A DNA stretch of 64,000 nt, taken from Candidatus Gastranaerophilales bacterium. Lineage in GTDB: Bacteria; Cyanobacteriota; Vampirovibrionia; Gastranaerophilales; Gastranaerophilaceae. Within the stretch, counting starts at the first letter, position 1; every line of letters starts with the position of its first letter. This document shows positions 8,146 to 16,559 of this stretch, piece after piece. A program made the position numbers and the translations under genes. The DNA is taken from positions 36,458-100,457 of the forward strand of contig CALVHB010000011.1 of the NCBI GenBank assembly GCA_944327275.1, written 5' to 3'. The notes below the pieces were generated by a model that was not told the DNA's origin, did no database searches, and saw only the letters and a list, made by a program, of their open reading frames with translations.

Positions 8146-10650
8146 TTACTGTAAAAGTAGTTTATCTAATTTTTTTTGATAAAATTCTGTATTAATGTTC
8201 AGTTTTTCTCCAATATCAAGAAGCATTTCTACGAATCTTTGATTATGAGATTTTTTATTTCCTAATTCTGCATCAATTATGTCACCTATTCTGTGATATA
8301 TTTTTGCGAAATAAGTATTTTGTGCTTCAGAAATATCAACTTGCAGTTCAAGTTTTTCAATAGTATCAAAAATTTCTAAAATTACTTCTGCTTGTTGAGG
8401 TTCAAAGCTATGAACAAGTCTATTTACATTTTGTAGAATTTTTTTACTAAATATTAAATTAGAACTTTTTTTATCAAGTACGATATCTATCCTACGTGCT
8501 TCAAAGTTTATGTCCATAGCTTGTTGGATTGCATCGTTTTCCAGAAAACCTCCGGAATGTACAACTATATCATTGAATTTGTGACTTAGAGCATATCCAG
8601 CCGATATTTTAAATTCATCAGGGATATTTAGTCCAAGTCCCTGTAAGTTATAGATTGCGCCTTTCCCTTCGTCATACATTTGTTGGTATATTTGAGAGAA
8701 TTTTTCAAGTTTACCTTTCAATAGTATTTGAAGGATTTTTCTTCTTTCTTCAATGAAAATATCTTTTAATGTAAAATATTCTTTCCCGAAATATTCATCC
8801 ATTGCTCTGATAATTTCTGTTAGTGTATTCATTAAGTATATTTTAACTAAGTCGTTTTTAATTTTATTAAACTCAATATCATCAGAATATTCTTTTATTG
8901 CACAATGGAAGTCTCCACCTGAATATTGAATTAGTGCAAACATAAGATTTGATTTTTGCAAAGTTATTTTTGACTGTATATCAATATGGCCTACGATGAA
9001 GCTCGATGTGCCTTTATGAACTTTTTTATAAGCTTTTTTCTTAACGGTATAGCAATATACTTGTTCCTCATCTTCAAAATCCTGATAAAGTGAAGATAGC
9101 GCCCAAAGGCTTGCTATTTGTTTTGTAGTTACTACAGAAGGTTTTACAAAACGTTCATAAATATCTTTTCCTGTACCATGTTCTGGTATGTTACTTTTAG
9201 CTTGAGAAAGTATATTCAAGAAATTCTCTTCAAGATTTTTGTCAGTAAATTTAGAAGCCAGTTGCATAGCTCTTGCAGCGTATTTCATTATTTGTACAGT
9301 TTCAATTCCTGATATTTCAGAGAAGAACCATCCGCAGCTTGTGTACATAAGCATTGCTTGTCTTTGAATTTCTAGTAATTCCATTGCCGACACTTTGTCT
9401 TCATCTGACAAATCTTTATGGAAATTAGCTTGTTGGAAATTTTTAATACTCATATCGCTTCTGTCTAAAATAACGTCAATATAGTTATTTCTAACATCCC
9501 AAACGTTATCAAAATATTTTTTTCCATTTTCTTCAAATACAACAGCTAACTCATCTCTTAAATAATCAAGAGCATCTCGTAAAGGTTTTCTCCACATTTG
9601 ATTCCATCCAGGATGTCCACCAGTAGAGCAACCACAATCTTCTTTCCATCTGCCGACACCATGGAAACAACTCCAACTTGAAGCTTGTTTTATTTCAACT
9701 TCACAATCACTTCTGTACTTATCTAAATATTCCGCATAATTTGTAATTGTGAAACCTTCATCTTTTGCTTTAATTTTCAAGACATAAGCTAATGCCATGT
9801 CTCCAAATTTTGTGTGGTGTCCGTAGCTTTCACCATCAGTTGCAATATTAACGAGTTGAGGATAATCTCTACAATCAGAAACTCCTTCTTTAAGTCTTTT
9901 ACTGAATTTATTACCATCTTTAAGTAATTCATCAAAAGCTACAGAACGAGAAATTGCCCCATCATAAAAGAACAAGTCAATGAATTTTCCTGGAGCTGAT
10001 TTTATATTATATCTATAAGATCTTGCCGGATCAATGTTCCCCCAGCTTACATCTGTCCAATCTTTATCACCTTTTTTCTTGAATTTGTCAGCTTGATATG
10101 GTGAAAGGATTGTAAATTTAATTCCGTTTTCTTCAAGAATTCTTAAAGTTGCGTCATCTACAGCAGTTTCAGCAAGCCACATTCCTTCGGGTTTTCTTCC
10201 GAAACGATATTCAAAATCTCGTATCCCCCATTTTATTTGAGTCTGTTTATCATGTTCATTTGCAAGAGGCATAATCATATGATTGTAAACTTGTGCAATA
10301 GCATTGCCATGTCCATTGTGCTGAGGAATACTTTCAATATCTGCTTTTATTATTCTTTCATAAGTAAGAGGTGCAAAATGTTCCAACCAAGATAAAAGTG
10401 TTGGTCCAAAATTGTAGCTCATATACTCATAATTATTAACTACGTCTAATATTCTATTCCTACTATCAACTATTTTTGAAACGGAGTTTGGATTATAGCA
10501 TTCTTTGTTAATTCTTTCATTCCAATCATGAAACGGTAATGCACTATCCTGCAATTCAATGGCTTCAAGCCAAGGATTTTCCCTTGGTGGTTGATAAAAA
10601 TGCCCATGGATTGTCAGAAATATATCATTGTTGCTTTTTTTATTGCTCAT
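8146..10650 (-). CDS. GH57-type glycoside hydrolase with DUF3536
   Basis: 834 aa. The N-terminal half is a glycoside hydrolase family 57 (alpha-amylase/glucanotransferase type) domain, shown by TIHGHFYQPPRENPW near residue 13, EGMWLAETAVD near 155 and ATDGESYGHH near 270. The C-terminal half matches the long DUF3536-type extension. The likely role is alpha-glucan (glycogen-like) breakdown or remodelling in the cytoplasm; there is no signal peptide. The start has a GGAG site 7-10 nt upstream. The 3' end lies 5 bases from the convergent YkgJ gene. Confidence 0.85.
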   Translation of the reverse strand: MSNKKSNNDIFLTIHGHFYQPPRENPWLEAIELQDSALPFHDWNERINKECYNPNSVSKIVDSRNRILDVVNNYEYMSYNFGPTLLSWLEHFAPLTYERIIKADIESIPQHNGHGNAIAQVYNHMIMPLANEHDKQTQIKWGIRDFEYRFGRKPEGMWLAETAVDDATLRILEENGIKFTILSPYQADKFKKKGDKDWTDVSWGNIDPARSYRYNIKSAPGKFIDLFFYDGAISRSVAFDELLKDGNKFSKRLKEGVSDCRDYPQLVNIATDGESYGHHTKFGDMALAYVLKIKAKDEGFTITNYAEYLDKYRSDCEVEIKQASSWSCFHGVGRWKEDCGCSTGGHPGWNQMWRKPLRDALDYLRDELAVVFEENGKKYFDNVWDVRNNYIDVILDRSDMSIKNFQQANFHKDLSDEDKVSAMELLEIQRQAMLMYTSCGWFFSEISGIETVQIMKYAARAMQLASKFTDKNLEENFLNILSQAKSNIPEHGTGKDIYERFVKPSVVTTKQIASLWALSSLYQDFEDEEQVYCYTVKKKAYKKVHKGTSSFIVGHIDIQSKITLQKSNLMFALIQYSGGDFHCAIKEYSDDIEFNKIKNDLVKIYLMNTLTEIIRAMDEYFGKEYFTLKDIFIEERRKILQILLKGKLEKFSQIYQQMYDEGKGAIYNLQGLGLNIPDEFKISAGYALSHKFNDIVVHSGGFLENDAIQQAMDINFEARRIDIVLDKKSSNLIFSKKILQNVNRLVHSFEPQQAEVILEIFDTIEKLELQVDISEAQNTYFAKIYHRIGDIIDAELGNKKSHNQRFVEMLLDIGEKLNINTEFYQKKLDKLLLQ

Positions 10651-10682
10651 CTCTCAACTCCGTTAAATATTTATAAATTATT

Positions 10683-11177
10683 TTATTTTGTTTCGTTTTT
10701 AGGTTTAGTGCTGATTACAGTAAATTTATCTACGTCCATCCAAGCATCTCCCAATGCATTAGAAAAAACTTTGCCTGTAAATTCAATAACATCACCAGAA
10801 TTTAAGTCAATATGTTTTTCTGCTTCTGTTCTGTTAAGGAATATCTTAAGTTCAGAAAGCGGAATATTATGGTCAACTACGTCAGGTCTTTGTATTAAAA
10901 ATGAGATATATTTTTCGGAACTTCTCATTGCAGGTTTGTAGTCAAGCCCTAATGTTGAAAATTTGTCAAATTTTGCTTTAATTTTGACATTTTTGTTCAT
11001 ATAAAAGTTAGGTCTTGCAACTATATCCAATGGGTTAACAGCCATATATTGTACAGCTTGTTTAGATGGTTGCATAGTTGTATTTGCGACATTAACAAGT
11101 AAGGATTCTTGCATTGCACAAACGCTTAATCCTGAAATTATTGCTAGTGTTAAAATCAGACCTTTAAATTTTTTCAT
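10683..11177 (-). CDS. Exported hypothetical protein, possible OB-fold
   Basis: An N-terminal signal sequence (MKKFKGLILTLAIISGLSVC, then AMQ) could be cleaved near residue 21 by signal peptidase I, or the protein could be a lipoprotein at C21; the lipobox is poor. The rest alternates beta segments (KNVKIKAKFDKFS, SGDVIEFTGKVF, WMDVDKFTVIS) as in OB-fold proteins. It lies just upstream of the GH57 gene on the same strand with a 32-nt gap. Function unknown. Confidence 0.6.
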   Translation of the reverse strand: MKKFKGLILTLAIISGLSVCAMQESLLVNVANTTMQPSKQAVQYMAVNPLDIVARPNFYMNKNVKIKAKFDKFSTLGLDYKPAMRSSEKYISFLIQRPDVVDHNIPLSELKIFLNRTEAEKHIDLNSGDVIEFTGKVFSNALGDAWMDVDKFTVISTKPKNETK

Positions 11178-11282
11178 TTTATTTACGTCCCCTTTTTTGT
11201 AGTTATGTTTTATTTCTAATACATTTTAGCACAATATTTATTATTTGTAACTACCTGTAATAATTATATTTGAGTATTTTAA

Positions 11283-11311
11283 TTGTGCTTTTAAAAATTT
11301 TGTGATAGCAT
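11283..11311 (+). promoter_or_regulatory. Promoter of the PEPCK gene
   Basis: TTGTGC (11283-11288), 17 bp, TAGCAT (11306-11311) with an extended TGA before the -10. Transcription would start near 11318. Confidence 0.5.
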
Positions 11312-11333
11312 TGGGAGTAGAGGTTAATGTATT

Positions 11334-11360
11334 TTGAACACTTATTCGTTTGGTGTTCAA
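11334..11360 (+). promoter_or_regulatory. Inverted repeat in the PEPCK 5' leader
   Basis: TTGAACAC (11334-11341) and GTGTTCAA (11353-11360) are perfect 8-bp inverted arms around an 11-nt loop. The repeat sits between the predicted start of transcription and the AAGGAG ribosome site at 11365-11370. It could be an RNA hairpin controlling translation or a repressor operator. Confidence 0.55.
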
Positions 11361-11377
11361 GGAAAAGGAGAAAATAT

Positions 11378-13039
11378 ATGGCAACTAAAGAATTCTTTAC
11401 AAATTCTGAAGAATTGAAGAAATTGATGTCTGCCGCACGTGCAACTATTACTGCACCGTTTTTTGGCAACAATGTAGAAGAAGTAAAAACTGTTTCTGAA
11501 GCTTACAAATTGGCAAAAAATAGTCCTGGAACAATTGAACTAACAGGCATGCCGGTTTATAAACCAGAAAAAGTAGGTCTCCCTCAAGGTGCAAATCAAT
11601 TGTTATTCAACGATGGAACAGTTGTTGGTCGTTGTGCAGCAGCAAGAAAAATTGTTGGTGAACCAAATTGTGATTTAAAATATTTATTACCGATCATTCG
11701 TGAAGCTATTTATGGAACACGTGATAGACTAATGTACAAAACTGAAGCTGTTGTTGGTCTTGAAGGTGATTTTATGGTAAAAGCTCACTTGATGATTCCT
11801 GAAGGCTTTGAAAATATTATGTATTCTTGGATGTTAAACTTCCAATATATTAACGAAGCTTACGCAAACATGTATGCTGAATCAAGAGAATTACCTGATG
11901 GCGATATTTATGTATTCTCTGACCCTGATTGGTCACACCCTGATTTTCCATACGGTTTGACATTCTTTGACCCAGAACATAACTGTGCTGCTATTTTAGG
12001 TATGAGATACTTCGGAGAACATAAAAAAGGTACATTGACTCTTGCTTGGGGTTGTGCTGCTCGTAATGGTTATGCTTCTTGCCACGGTGGTATGAAACGT
12101 TATAACTTAGAAGATGGAAAATCTTTCCAAGTTGCGGTATTTGGTCTTTCTGGTTCAGGTAAGTCAACAATTACTCACGCAAAACATAATAACAAATATA
12201 ACATTACAGTATTACACGATGATGCATTTATCATCAATGTACATGACAAATATACAATTGCATTGGAACCTGCATACTTTGATAAAACTGCGGATTATCC
12301 AATCGGATGTGATGATAACAAATATATTTTGACACAACAAAATGCCGGTGCTATTCAATTAGCTGACGGAAAAGTAGTATCAGTTACAGAAGATATCAGA
12401 AATGGTAACGGTCGTGCTGTTAAATCAAAACTTTGGTCTCCAAACAGAGTTGATAGAATTGACCAACCAATTCATGCTATCTTCTGGTTAATGAAAGATC
12501 CTACAATTCCTCCTGTACTTAAATTGTCAGGTGCATCTTTAGGTTCTGCAATGGGCGCAACATTAGCTACAAAACGTTCATCAGCTGAAAGATTAGCAGC
12601 TGGAGTTGACCCTAATGCATTGGTTGTAGAACCTTATGCAAACCCATTCAGAGTATATCCTTTGTCTGTTGATTACACAAGATTTAAACAATTAATTGCT
12701 GATGGTGTTGATTGTTACATCTTGAATACAGGCGAATTCATGGGAACAAAGGTTAAACCTGCTCATACATTAGGAATTATTGAAGCTATTGTTGAAGGCA
12801 GTGCTAAATTCCATAAATGGGAAAGCTTCTCAGATATTGAAATTATGGATGTTGAAGGATTTGATGCATCATTCTCTAATAAAGAATATGCAGAACAATT
12901 TGTTGCTCGTATGAACGATAGAATTGCATTCGTAAAATCAAGAGAAACTGAAAAAGCTGGTATTGATAAACTTCCTGCTGATGCGTTAGAAGCATTAGAA
13001 GCTGTTATCAAGGAAGCTAAAATCCCTGCTGGAGTATAG
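11378..13039 (+). CDS. pckA: Phosphoenolpyruvate carboxykinase, ATP type (divergent)
   Basis: Interconverts oxaloacetate and PEP using a nucleotide. The kinase P-loop FGLSGSGKST is near residue 250, followed by LHDDAFII and the C-terminal substrate region CYILNTGEF, which align in order with ATP-type PEPCK motifs (GLSGTGKTT, IGDDEHGW, YLVNTGW). The protein is divergent, so GTP use is not fully excluded. ATG 11378 is chosen because AAGGAG lies 7 nt upstream; an in-frame start at 11327 would place the leader hairpin inside the gene. In a fermenter with hydrogenase, the enzyme may run toward oxaloacetate to save ATP (inference). Confidence 0.8.
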   Translation: MATKEFFTNSEELKKLMSAARATITAPFFGNNVEEVKTVSEAYKLAKNSPGTIELTGMPVYKPEKVGLPQGANQLLFNDGTVVGRCAAARKIVGEPNCDLKYLLPIIREAIYGTRDRLMYKTEAVVGLEGDFMVKAHLMIPEGFENIMYSWMLNFQYINEAYANMYAESRELPDGDIYVFSDPDWSHPDFPYGLTFFDPEHNCAAILGMRYFGEHKKGTLTLAWGCAARNGYASCHGGMKRYNLEDGKSFQVAVFGLSGSGKSTITHAKHNNKYNITVLHDDAFIINVHDKYTIALEPAYFDKTADYPIGCDDNKYILTQQNAGAIQLADGKVVSVTEDIRNGNGRAVKSKLWSPNRVDRIDQPIHAIFWLMKDPTIPPVLKLSGASLGSAMGATLATKRSSAERLAAGVDPNALVVEPYANPFRVYPLSVDYTRFKQLIADGVDCYILNTGEFMGTKVKPAHTLGIIEAIVEGSAKFHKWESFSDIEIMDVEGFDASFSNKEYAEQFVARMNDRIAFVKSRETEKAGIDKLPADALEALEAVIKEAKIPAGV

Positions 13040-13064
13040 TAATTCTTAGTTATTGAATAAATTG

Positions 13065-13099
13065 TAAGGTCAGGCTTAATTTTATTGAACCTGACCTTA
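13065..13099 (+). terminator. Terminator after PEPCK
   Basis: TAAGGTCAGG (13065-13074) pairs with CCTGACCTTA (13090-13099) across a 15-nt loop, followed by a T-rich stretch. Confidence 0.75.
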
Positions 13100-13134
13100 T
13101 TTTATGATATACTTAGAAAAAAGAGGGGCTTTAA

Positions 13135-13587
13135 ATGAATAAAAAACATTTTGGAATGTCTGTGTTGGGTTATGCAATAGTTTTTGTTATAGTTTTGGCC
13201 ATTATAATGATAATCAGCGCTCCTATGATGGTTGAAAAATATAATGTTTCTAAAAATTCTAATCAAGCTGGAAATTCGTACTCCCAAAATTCTGTTGATA
13301 GCTATGGCGCTGGAGAAAGAAGAAGTCGACGATCTAATCGTTCTGATGAATCTTTACAGAATCTTTCTGAAGAGATGCAAAATATGGAGTCTCGTTTGAG
13401 TTCAAGAATTGATGAACTGGAACAAGTGCAGGCAGATTATGAACAAGGTGGAAGCTCTGATGTTTCTGATAAGTATGTGTGTACTATAGATGGAGCTTTA
13501 GATGAAAATGATGAAATTGTTCCATTATCGTCAAATTTTGATTTGAAATCACAGAAAATTGTTTTTATTTGTGAATATAGAAAGTAA
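13135..13587 (+). CDS. Single-pass membrane protein with coiled coil
   Basis: Residues 8-28 form one hydrophobic helix (SVLGYAIVFVIVLAIIMI) after a short basic N-terminus, with no prepilin cleavage motif. A Ser/Arg-rich segment and a coiled coil (about 72-105) follow, then a short beta-rich tail with two cysteines (C114 and C145) that could pair. It would be anchored in the membrane with its C-terminus outside. The ribosome site AGAGGGG is 7 nt upstream. No known family is recognised. Confidence 0.65.
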   Translation: MNKKHFGMSVLGYAIVFVIVLAIIMIISAPMMVEKYNVSKNSNQAGNSYSQNSVDSYGAGERRSRRSNRSDESLQNLSEEMQNMESRLSSRIDELEQVQADYEQGGSSDVSDKYVCTIDGALDENDEIVPLSSNFDLKSQKIVFICEYRK

Positions 13588-13600
13588 GATAATTAAGGAA

Positions 13601-13638
13601 ACAAAAAAGCGGTTGAAATAATCCAACCGCTTTTTTGT
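13601..13638. terminator. Bidirectional terminator
   Basis: A 15-bp perfect stem (13601-13615 with 13624-13638), GC-rich at its top, has an A-run on the left arm and a T-run on the right arm. It sits between two convergent genes and can serve both. Confidence 0.88.
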
Positions 13639-13654
13639 TTAGTGTTTTTATAAA

Positions 13655-13831
13655 CTATTCAACTTCGATTGCTCCAACTGGGCAAGCATCAGCTGCTTCT
13701 TTTACGCAATCCATGTTATCTGCAACAGCTGCTTCATCAACTACAGCTACGCCGTCTACTGAAAATACTGCGTCACAAATTGATTCGCAAGCGCCGCATC
13801 CGATACAAGAATCATTTACTTTTACTGTCAT
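13655..13831 (-). CDS. Ferredoxin with one [4Fe-4S] cluster
   Basis: 58 residues. C9, C12 and C15 in CIGCGAC plus C50 in CPVG form the ligand set of a single low-potential [4Fe-4S] cluster. Two further cysteines (C19, C42) sit where some one-cluster ferredoxins carry a disulfide in place of a second cluster. The net charge is strongly acidic, as is usual for ferredoxins. AAGGAG precedes the ATG by 8 nt. It is a likely electron carrier for reduced-ferredoxin pathways, including the [FeFe] hydrogenase encoded at 25-29 kb (inference). Confidence 0.92.
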   Translation of the reverse strand: MTVKVNDSCIGCGACESICDAVFSVDGVAVVDEAAVADNMDCVKEAADACPVGAIEVE

Positions 13832-13908
13832 TTCTACTTTCTCCTTATATTTATCACATTGTGAATTTCTTCACACATCTATTATAATATAAAATTTTTA
13901 AATTTCAA

Positions 13909-15090
13909 TTAACTTAAAAGATGTTTTCTTACTATTTTGGAAATATAATCAAATCCTTCAATAATACCAAGATTTATAGGATCTAAATTATTACCGTAAA
14001 TTAATATAGGAACTTGTTCTCTTGTATGATCAGTTCCTTCTACAGTAGGATCGCAGCCATGGTCAGCCGTAATAATAAGAATATCTTCATTTTTAAGGTT
14101 TTCTATTATCTTTGAGATATAAGAATCAATTTCTTCTATAGCTTTGCCATAACCTTTTGCATCGTTTCTGTGACCAAAAAGCATATCTGTATCTACTAAA
14201 TTAGTAAAAATAAAATCACCTATACAATTTTTTGATTTATCAAAATCTTTATATGCAATCTTGTCTAAATCAAGTTTTTCTTTTACAGCATCAAGAGTTA
14301 ATTCCAGACCTTCTTTGTTAGAACCGGTATGAATTGCATGTGTTATTCCGGATTTAGAGAAAATGTCTTCAATCTTTCCTATAGCAATGACTCTGCCTCC
14401 AGATTCTTTAACCTCATTTAGAACATTTTTCGGAGGGATCATTGAGTAATCTCTTCTGTCTTTAGAAATTCTTGTTGGTTTTCCATCAATTATTTTGTAT
14501 GGTCTTGCAATAACTCTTGATACATTCCAATTGTCTTGGTCTAAAATTTCTCTTGCAATTTTACACCATTCATAAAGAACTTCAAGTGGGATTAAGTCGG
14601 TATCAACAGCTATTTGGAACACACTGTCAGCACTTGTGTATACAATAGGATATTTAGTTTTATGGTGTTCTTCGTTTAATTTTTCAATTATTGCAGTTCC
14701 GCTAGCTGGGCAGTTTGCAAGAACTCCTTTACAACCTGTTTTTTCAATAAACTTAGAAATCAATTCTTTTGGAAATCCTTCTGGGAATGTCGCAAAGGGC
14801 TTTTTCGATATAATCCCTGTCATTTCCCAATGACCTGTTGTAGTGTCTTTCCCTTTTGATTTTTCTAACATGGTTCCATATTGTCCGATTGGATTATTTT
14901 CTTTTTCCAATCCTTTAAAATCTTGAATATTGCCTAAACCAAGCTTTTGCATGTTAGGTAGATGTAGACCGTTGTTAAATTCGCACACATTTTTTAGAGT
15001 GTTACATTTTGGAGAATCGTTAAACTCTTGGCAATCGTCCATTGCTCCAATTCCCATAGAATCGATAACCATAACTATAATTCTTTTCAT
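13909..15090 (-). CDS. deoB: Phosphopentomutase
   Basis: Converts (deoxy)ribose 1-phosphate to the 5-phosphate in nucleoside salvage. It is a member of the alkaline-phosphatase metal-dependent superfamily: DSMGIGAMDD at the N-terminus, the phosphorylatable threonine in KGKDTTTGHW, and the C-terminal ADHGCDPT...GTDHTREQVP metal-binding block. 393 aa is the normal length. No other deo genes are adjacent. Confidence 0.95.
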   Translation of the reverse strand: MKRIIVMVIDSMGIGAMDDCQEFNDSPKCNTLKNVCEFNNGLHLPNMQKLGLGNIQDFKGLEKENNPIGQYGTMLEKSKGKDTTTGHWEMTGIISKKPFATFPEGFPKELISKFIEKTGCKGVLANCPASGTAIIEKLNEEHHKTKYPIVYTSADSVFQIAVDTDLIPLEVLYEWCKIAREILDQDNWNVSRVIARPYKIIDGKPTRISKDRRDYSMIPPKNVLNEVKESGGRVIAIGKIEDIFSKSGITHAIHTGSNKEGLELTLDAVKEKLDLDKIAYKDFDKSKNCIGDFIFTNLVDTDMLFGHRNDAKGYGKAIEEIDSYISKIIENLKNEDILIITADHGCDPTVEGTDHTREQVPILIYGNNLDPINLGIIEGFDYISKIVRKHLLS

Positions 15091-15126
15091 ATTACCCCTC
15101 CAGATAGCTTATATATTTTAGCAACA

Positions 15127-15660
15127 CTAATTTGCAATGTCAATTACCGAGTAGGCGTTGAACTCCAATCCTCCGTATATTATTTCTACGTGGTTTGTTC
15201 CATGGGGTAATATTTTTACAAAATTGATAGTTTTTTCATTGAAGTCATCTTGAGTTTCATTTGCAGGGATTTTGGCAATTACATAATGTGCTTGATAAAG
15301 TTTCAAATATGTTTTACCTTTTTCTCTGACTCCTTCTACTTGGTAGTGCCCTGCGGGGATAAAAAATTTATCGTTAAATTTAAGGTTTAAAGGTATCATT
15401 AGTATAGGTAGTTCTTTTGATTGGCTAATTATAGTTTCAGTTTCGTTGCTTTGTTGAAAGCTTTCTCCTTTAGGAATATTTTTATCTTTCTTTTTCTTAC
15501 CCTTTTTACTTTCAAGAGCTTTTTGAAAATCCTCGTCACTTACAGCCTCTTGTCCGTAAACATTTTGATCTCCGAAATTATCCCAAAGATCACCATCTGC
15601 TAGTGCTGTATTACAATTTGCTAATAATGTGAGTGATAAGATTAATAAAAACTTTTTCAT
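15127..15660 (-). CDS. Exported hypothetical protein
   Basis: Signal peptide MKKFLLILSLTLLANCNTALA with probable cleavage after ALA (residue 21). An acidic and then a Lys-rich disordered stretch follows (residues 22-70, including KKGKKKKDK), then a beta-rich C-terminal domain (about 80-177). No family is recognised. It precedes deoB on the same strand with a 36-nt gap. Confidence 0.65.
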   Translation of the reverse strand: MKKFLLILSLTLLANCNTALADGDLWDNFGDQNVYGQEAVSDEDFQKALESKKGKKKKDKNIPKGESFQQSNETETIISQSKELPILMIPLNLKFNDKFFIPAGHYQVEGVREKGKTYLKLYQAHYVIAKIPANETQDDFNEKTINFVKILPHGTNHVEIIYGGLEFNAYSVIDIAN

Positions 15661-15713
15661 ACCAATATTTTAATGTTTTTTTTGATTTAGTAAACCTCTT
15701 TTTATATGACATA

Positions 15714-15742
15714 TTGCTATAATATTGTGAATTTGCTATACT
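15714..15742 (+). promoter_or_regulatory. Promoter driving the short ORF with the poly-G tract
   Basis: TTGCTA (15714-15719), 17 bp, TATACT (15737-15742) with an extended TGC before the -10. It gives a start near 15749, upstream of a strong AAGGGAG ribosome site (15763-15769). Confidence 0.6.
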
Positions 15743-15775
15743 TTTATCAGTGAGTTATTTAGAAGGGAGCAAATT

Positions 15776-15823
15776 ATGGAAAAGATTGAATTATTGAAAT
15801 TATCGGGGGGGGGGCAGCTCTAG
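15776..15823 (+). pseudogene. Short reading frame broken at a G10 tract; possibly phase-variable
   Basis: ATG 15776 follows AAGGGAG by 6 nt and a good promoter, so translation starts here are expected. After 10 codons the frame enters a run of ten G (15805-15814) and stops at TAG 15821-15823. With 8 or 11 G the frame would instead continue through a hydrophobic GAALGFLSGF segment and basic residues, in frame into the prepilin gene. Either this is a length-variable switch, a decayed gene or a homopolymer sequencing error. Confidence 0.45.
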
Positions 15824-15845
15824 GCTTTCTATCAGGTTTTAGCTC

Positions 15846-15873
15846 TTGTAAAAAAGCAAAAATATTGTATAAT
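15846..15873 (+). promoter_or_regulatory. Internal promoter for a leaderless prepilin transcript
   Basis: TTGTAA (15846-15851), 16 bp, TATAAT (15868-15873), then exactly 6 nt to ATG 15880. There is no Shine-Dalgarno sequence. Confidence 0.5.
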
Positions 15874-15879
15874 AGTGAT

Positions 15880-16491
15880 ATGCGAAGTCACAGAAAAAGG
15901 TTTGGTTTTACATTAGCGGAAGTTTTAATTACTTTGGGAGTAATTGGTGTCGTTGCAGCTCTTACAATCCCTCAGCTAGTAGGAACATATAAGCGTAAAG
16001 TAGTTGAAGCAAGATTATCAAAGTTTTATTCTGTAATGAATCAAGCGATAGCTCGTTCTATAGAAGAACATGGTGATATCCCTTTTGAATCTTTTTCAAC
16101 AAATGATAATTCTGAATATTTGTTGAATTGGTATAAAGAATATGTAACTAAATATATTACTACAATAAAGGAAATAAAGCAGTCTGGTTCCTATGTTAAG
16201 ATTATATTTAATGATGGAAGTGGTTTTCATAGTGTTTTAGTTCAGCAAAGTAGTAAGATATATTTGTATTATTTTATAGATGCAAGGAATGAGTGGGCAA
16301 GTTTTGATGGAAAAAATACATTCTTTTTTGTATATAATCCTGAGAGTAAGCAAGTAGAAACTTTCTGGCAAAATCAGAGCTATGCAAGCAAAAAGTCTTT
16401 ATGCTATAATCCAAATCAAAAAAATTCTTGTGCTGCAGTAATTCAGGCAAATGGTTGGAAGATTCCTGATGATTATCCTTGGATAAGATAA
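15880..16491 (+). CDS. Prepilin-like protein (type IV pilin / type II secretion pseudopilin class)
   Basis: The short basic leader MRSHRKRFG ends in Gly and is followed by FTLAEVLITLGVIGVVAALTIP, the classic prepilin peptidase site and membrane helix with Glu at +5. The C-terminal domain (about 160 aa) is lineage-specific and ends with a cysteine pair (C174, C184). ATG 15880 gives a correct leader; an upstream TTG at 15865 would only add five residues. No assembly ATPase, platform protein or prepilin peptidase gene lies nearby. A second such protein is at 56025. It may be exported as a minor pilin. Confidence 0.85.
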   Translation: MRSHRKRFGFTLAEVLITLGVIGVVAALTIPQLVGTYKRKVVEARLSKFYSVMNQAIARSIEEHGDIPFESFSTNDNSEYLLNWYKEYVTKYITTIKEIKQSGSYVKIIFNDGSGFHSVLVQQSSKIYLYYFIDARNEWASFDGKNTFFFVYNPESKQVETFWQNQSYASKKSLCYNPNQKNSCAAVIQANGWKIPDDYPWIR

Positions 16492-16500
16492 TATACAAAA

Positions 16501-16521
16501 AATGCCGCATTAAGCGGCATT
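16501..16521. terminator. Bidirectional terminator between prepilin and sigma-factor genes
   Basis: AATGCCGC (16501-16508) pairs with GCGGCATT (16514-16521) across a 5-nt loop. An A-run on the left gives a T-run for the minus-strand sigma-factor transcript. Confidence 0.75.
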
Positions 16522-16559
16522 CAAACATTTTTATTAATAAACACAATATACACCTTCTT

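Noticed and set aside
13635..13892. Plus-strand frames across the ferredoxin locus
   Set aside because: They are mirror images of the minus-strand ferredoxin gene, with implausible composition (Ser/Thr- or Leu/Gln-rich).
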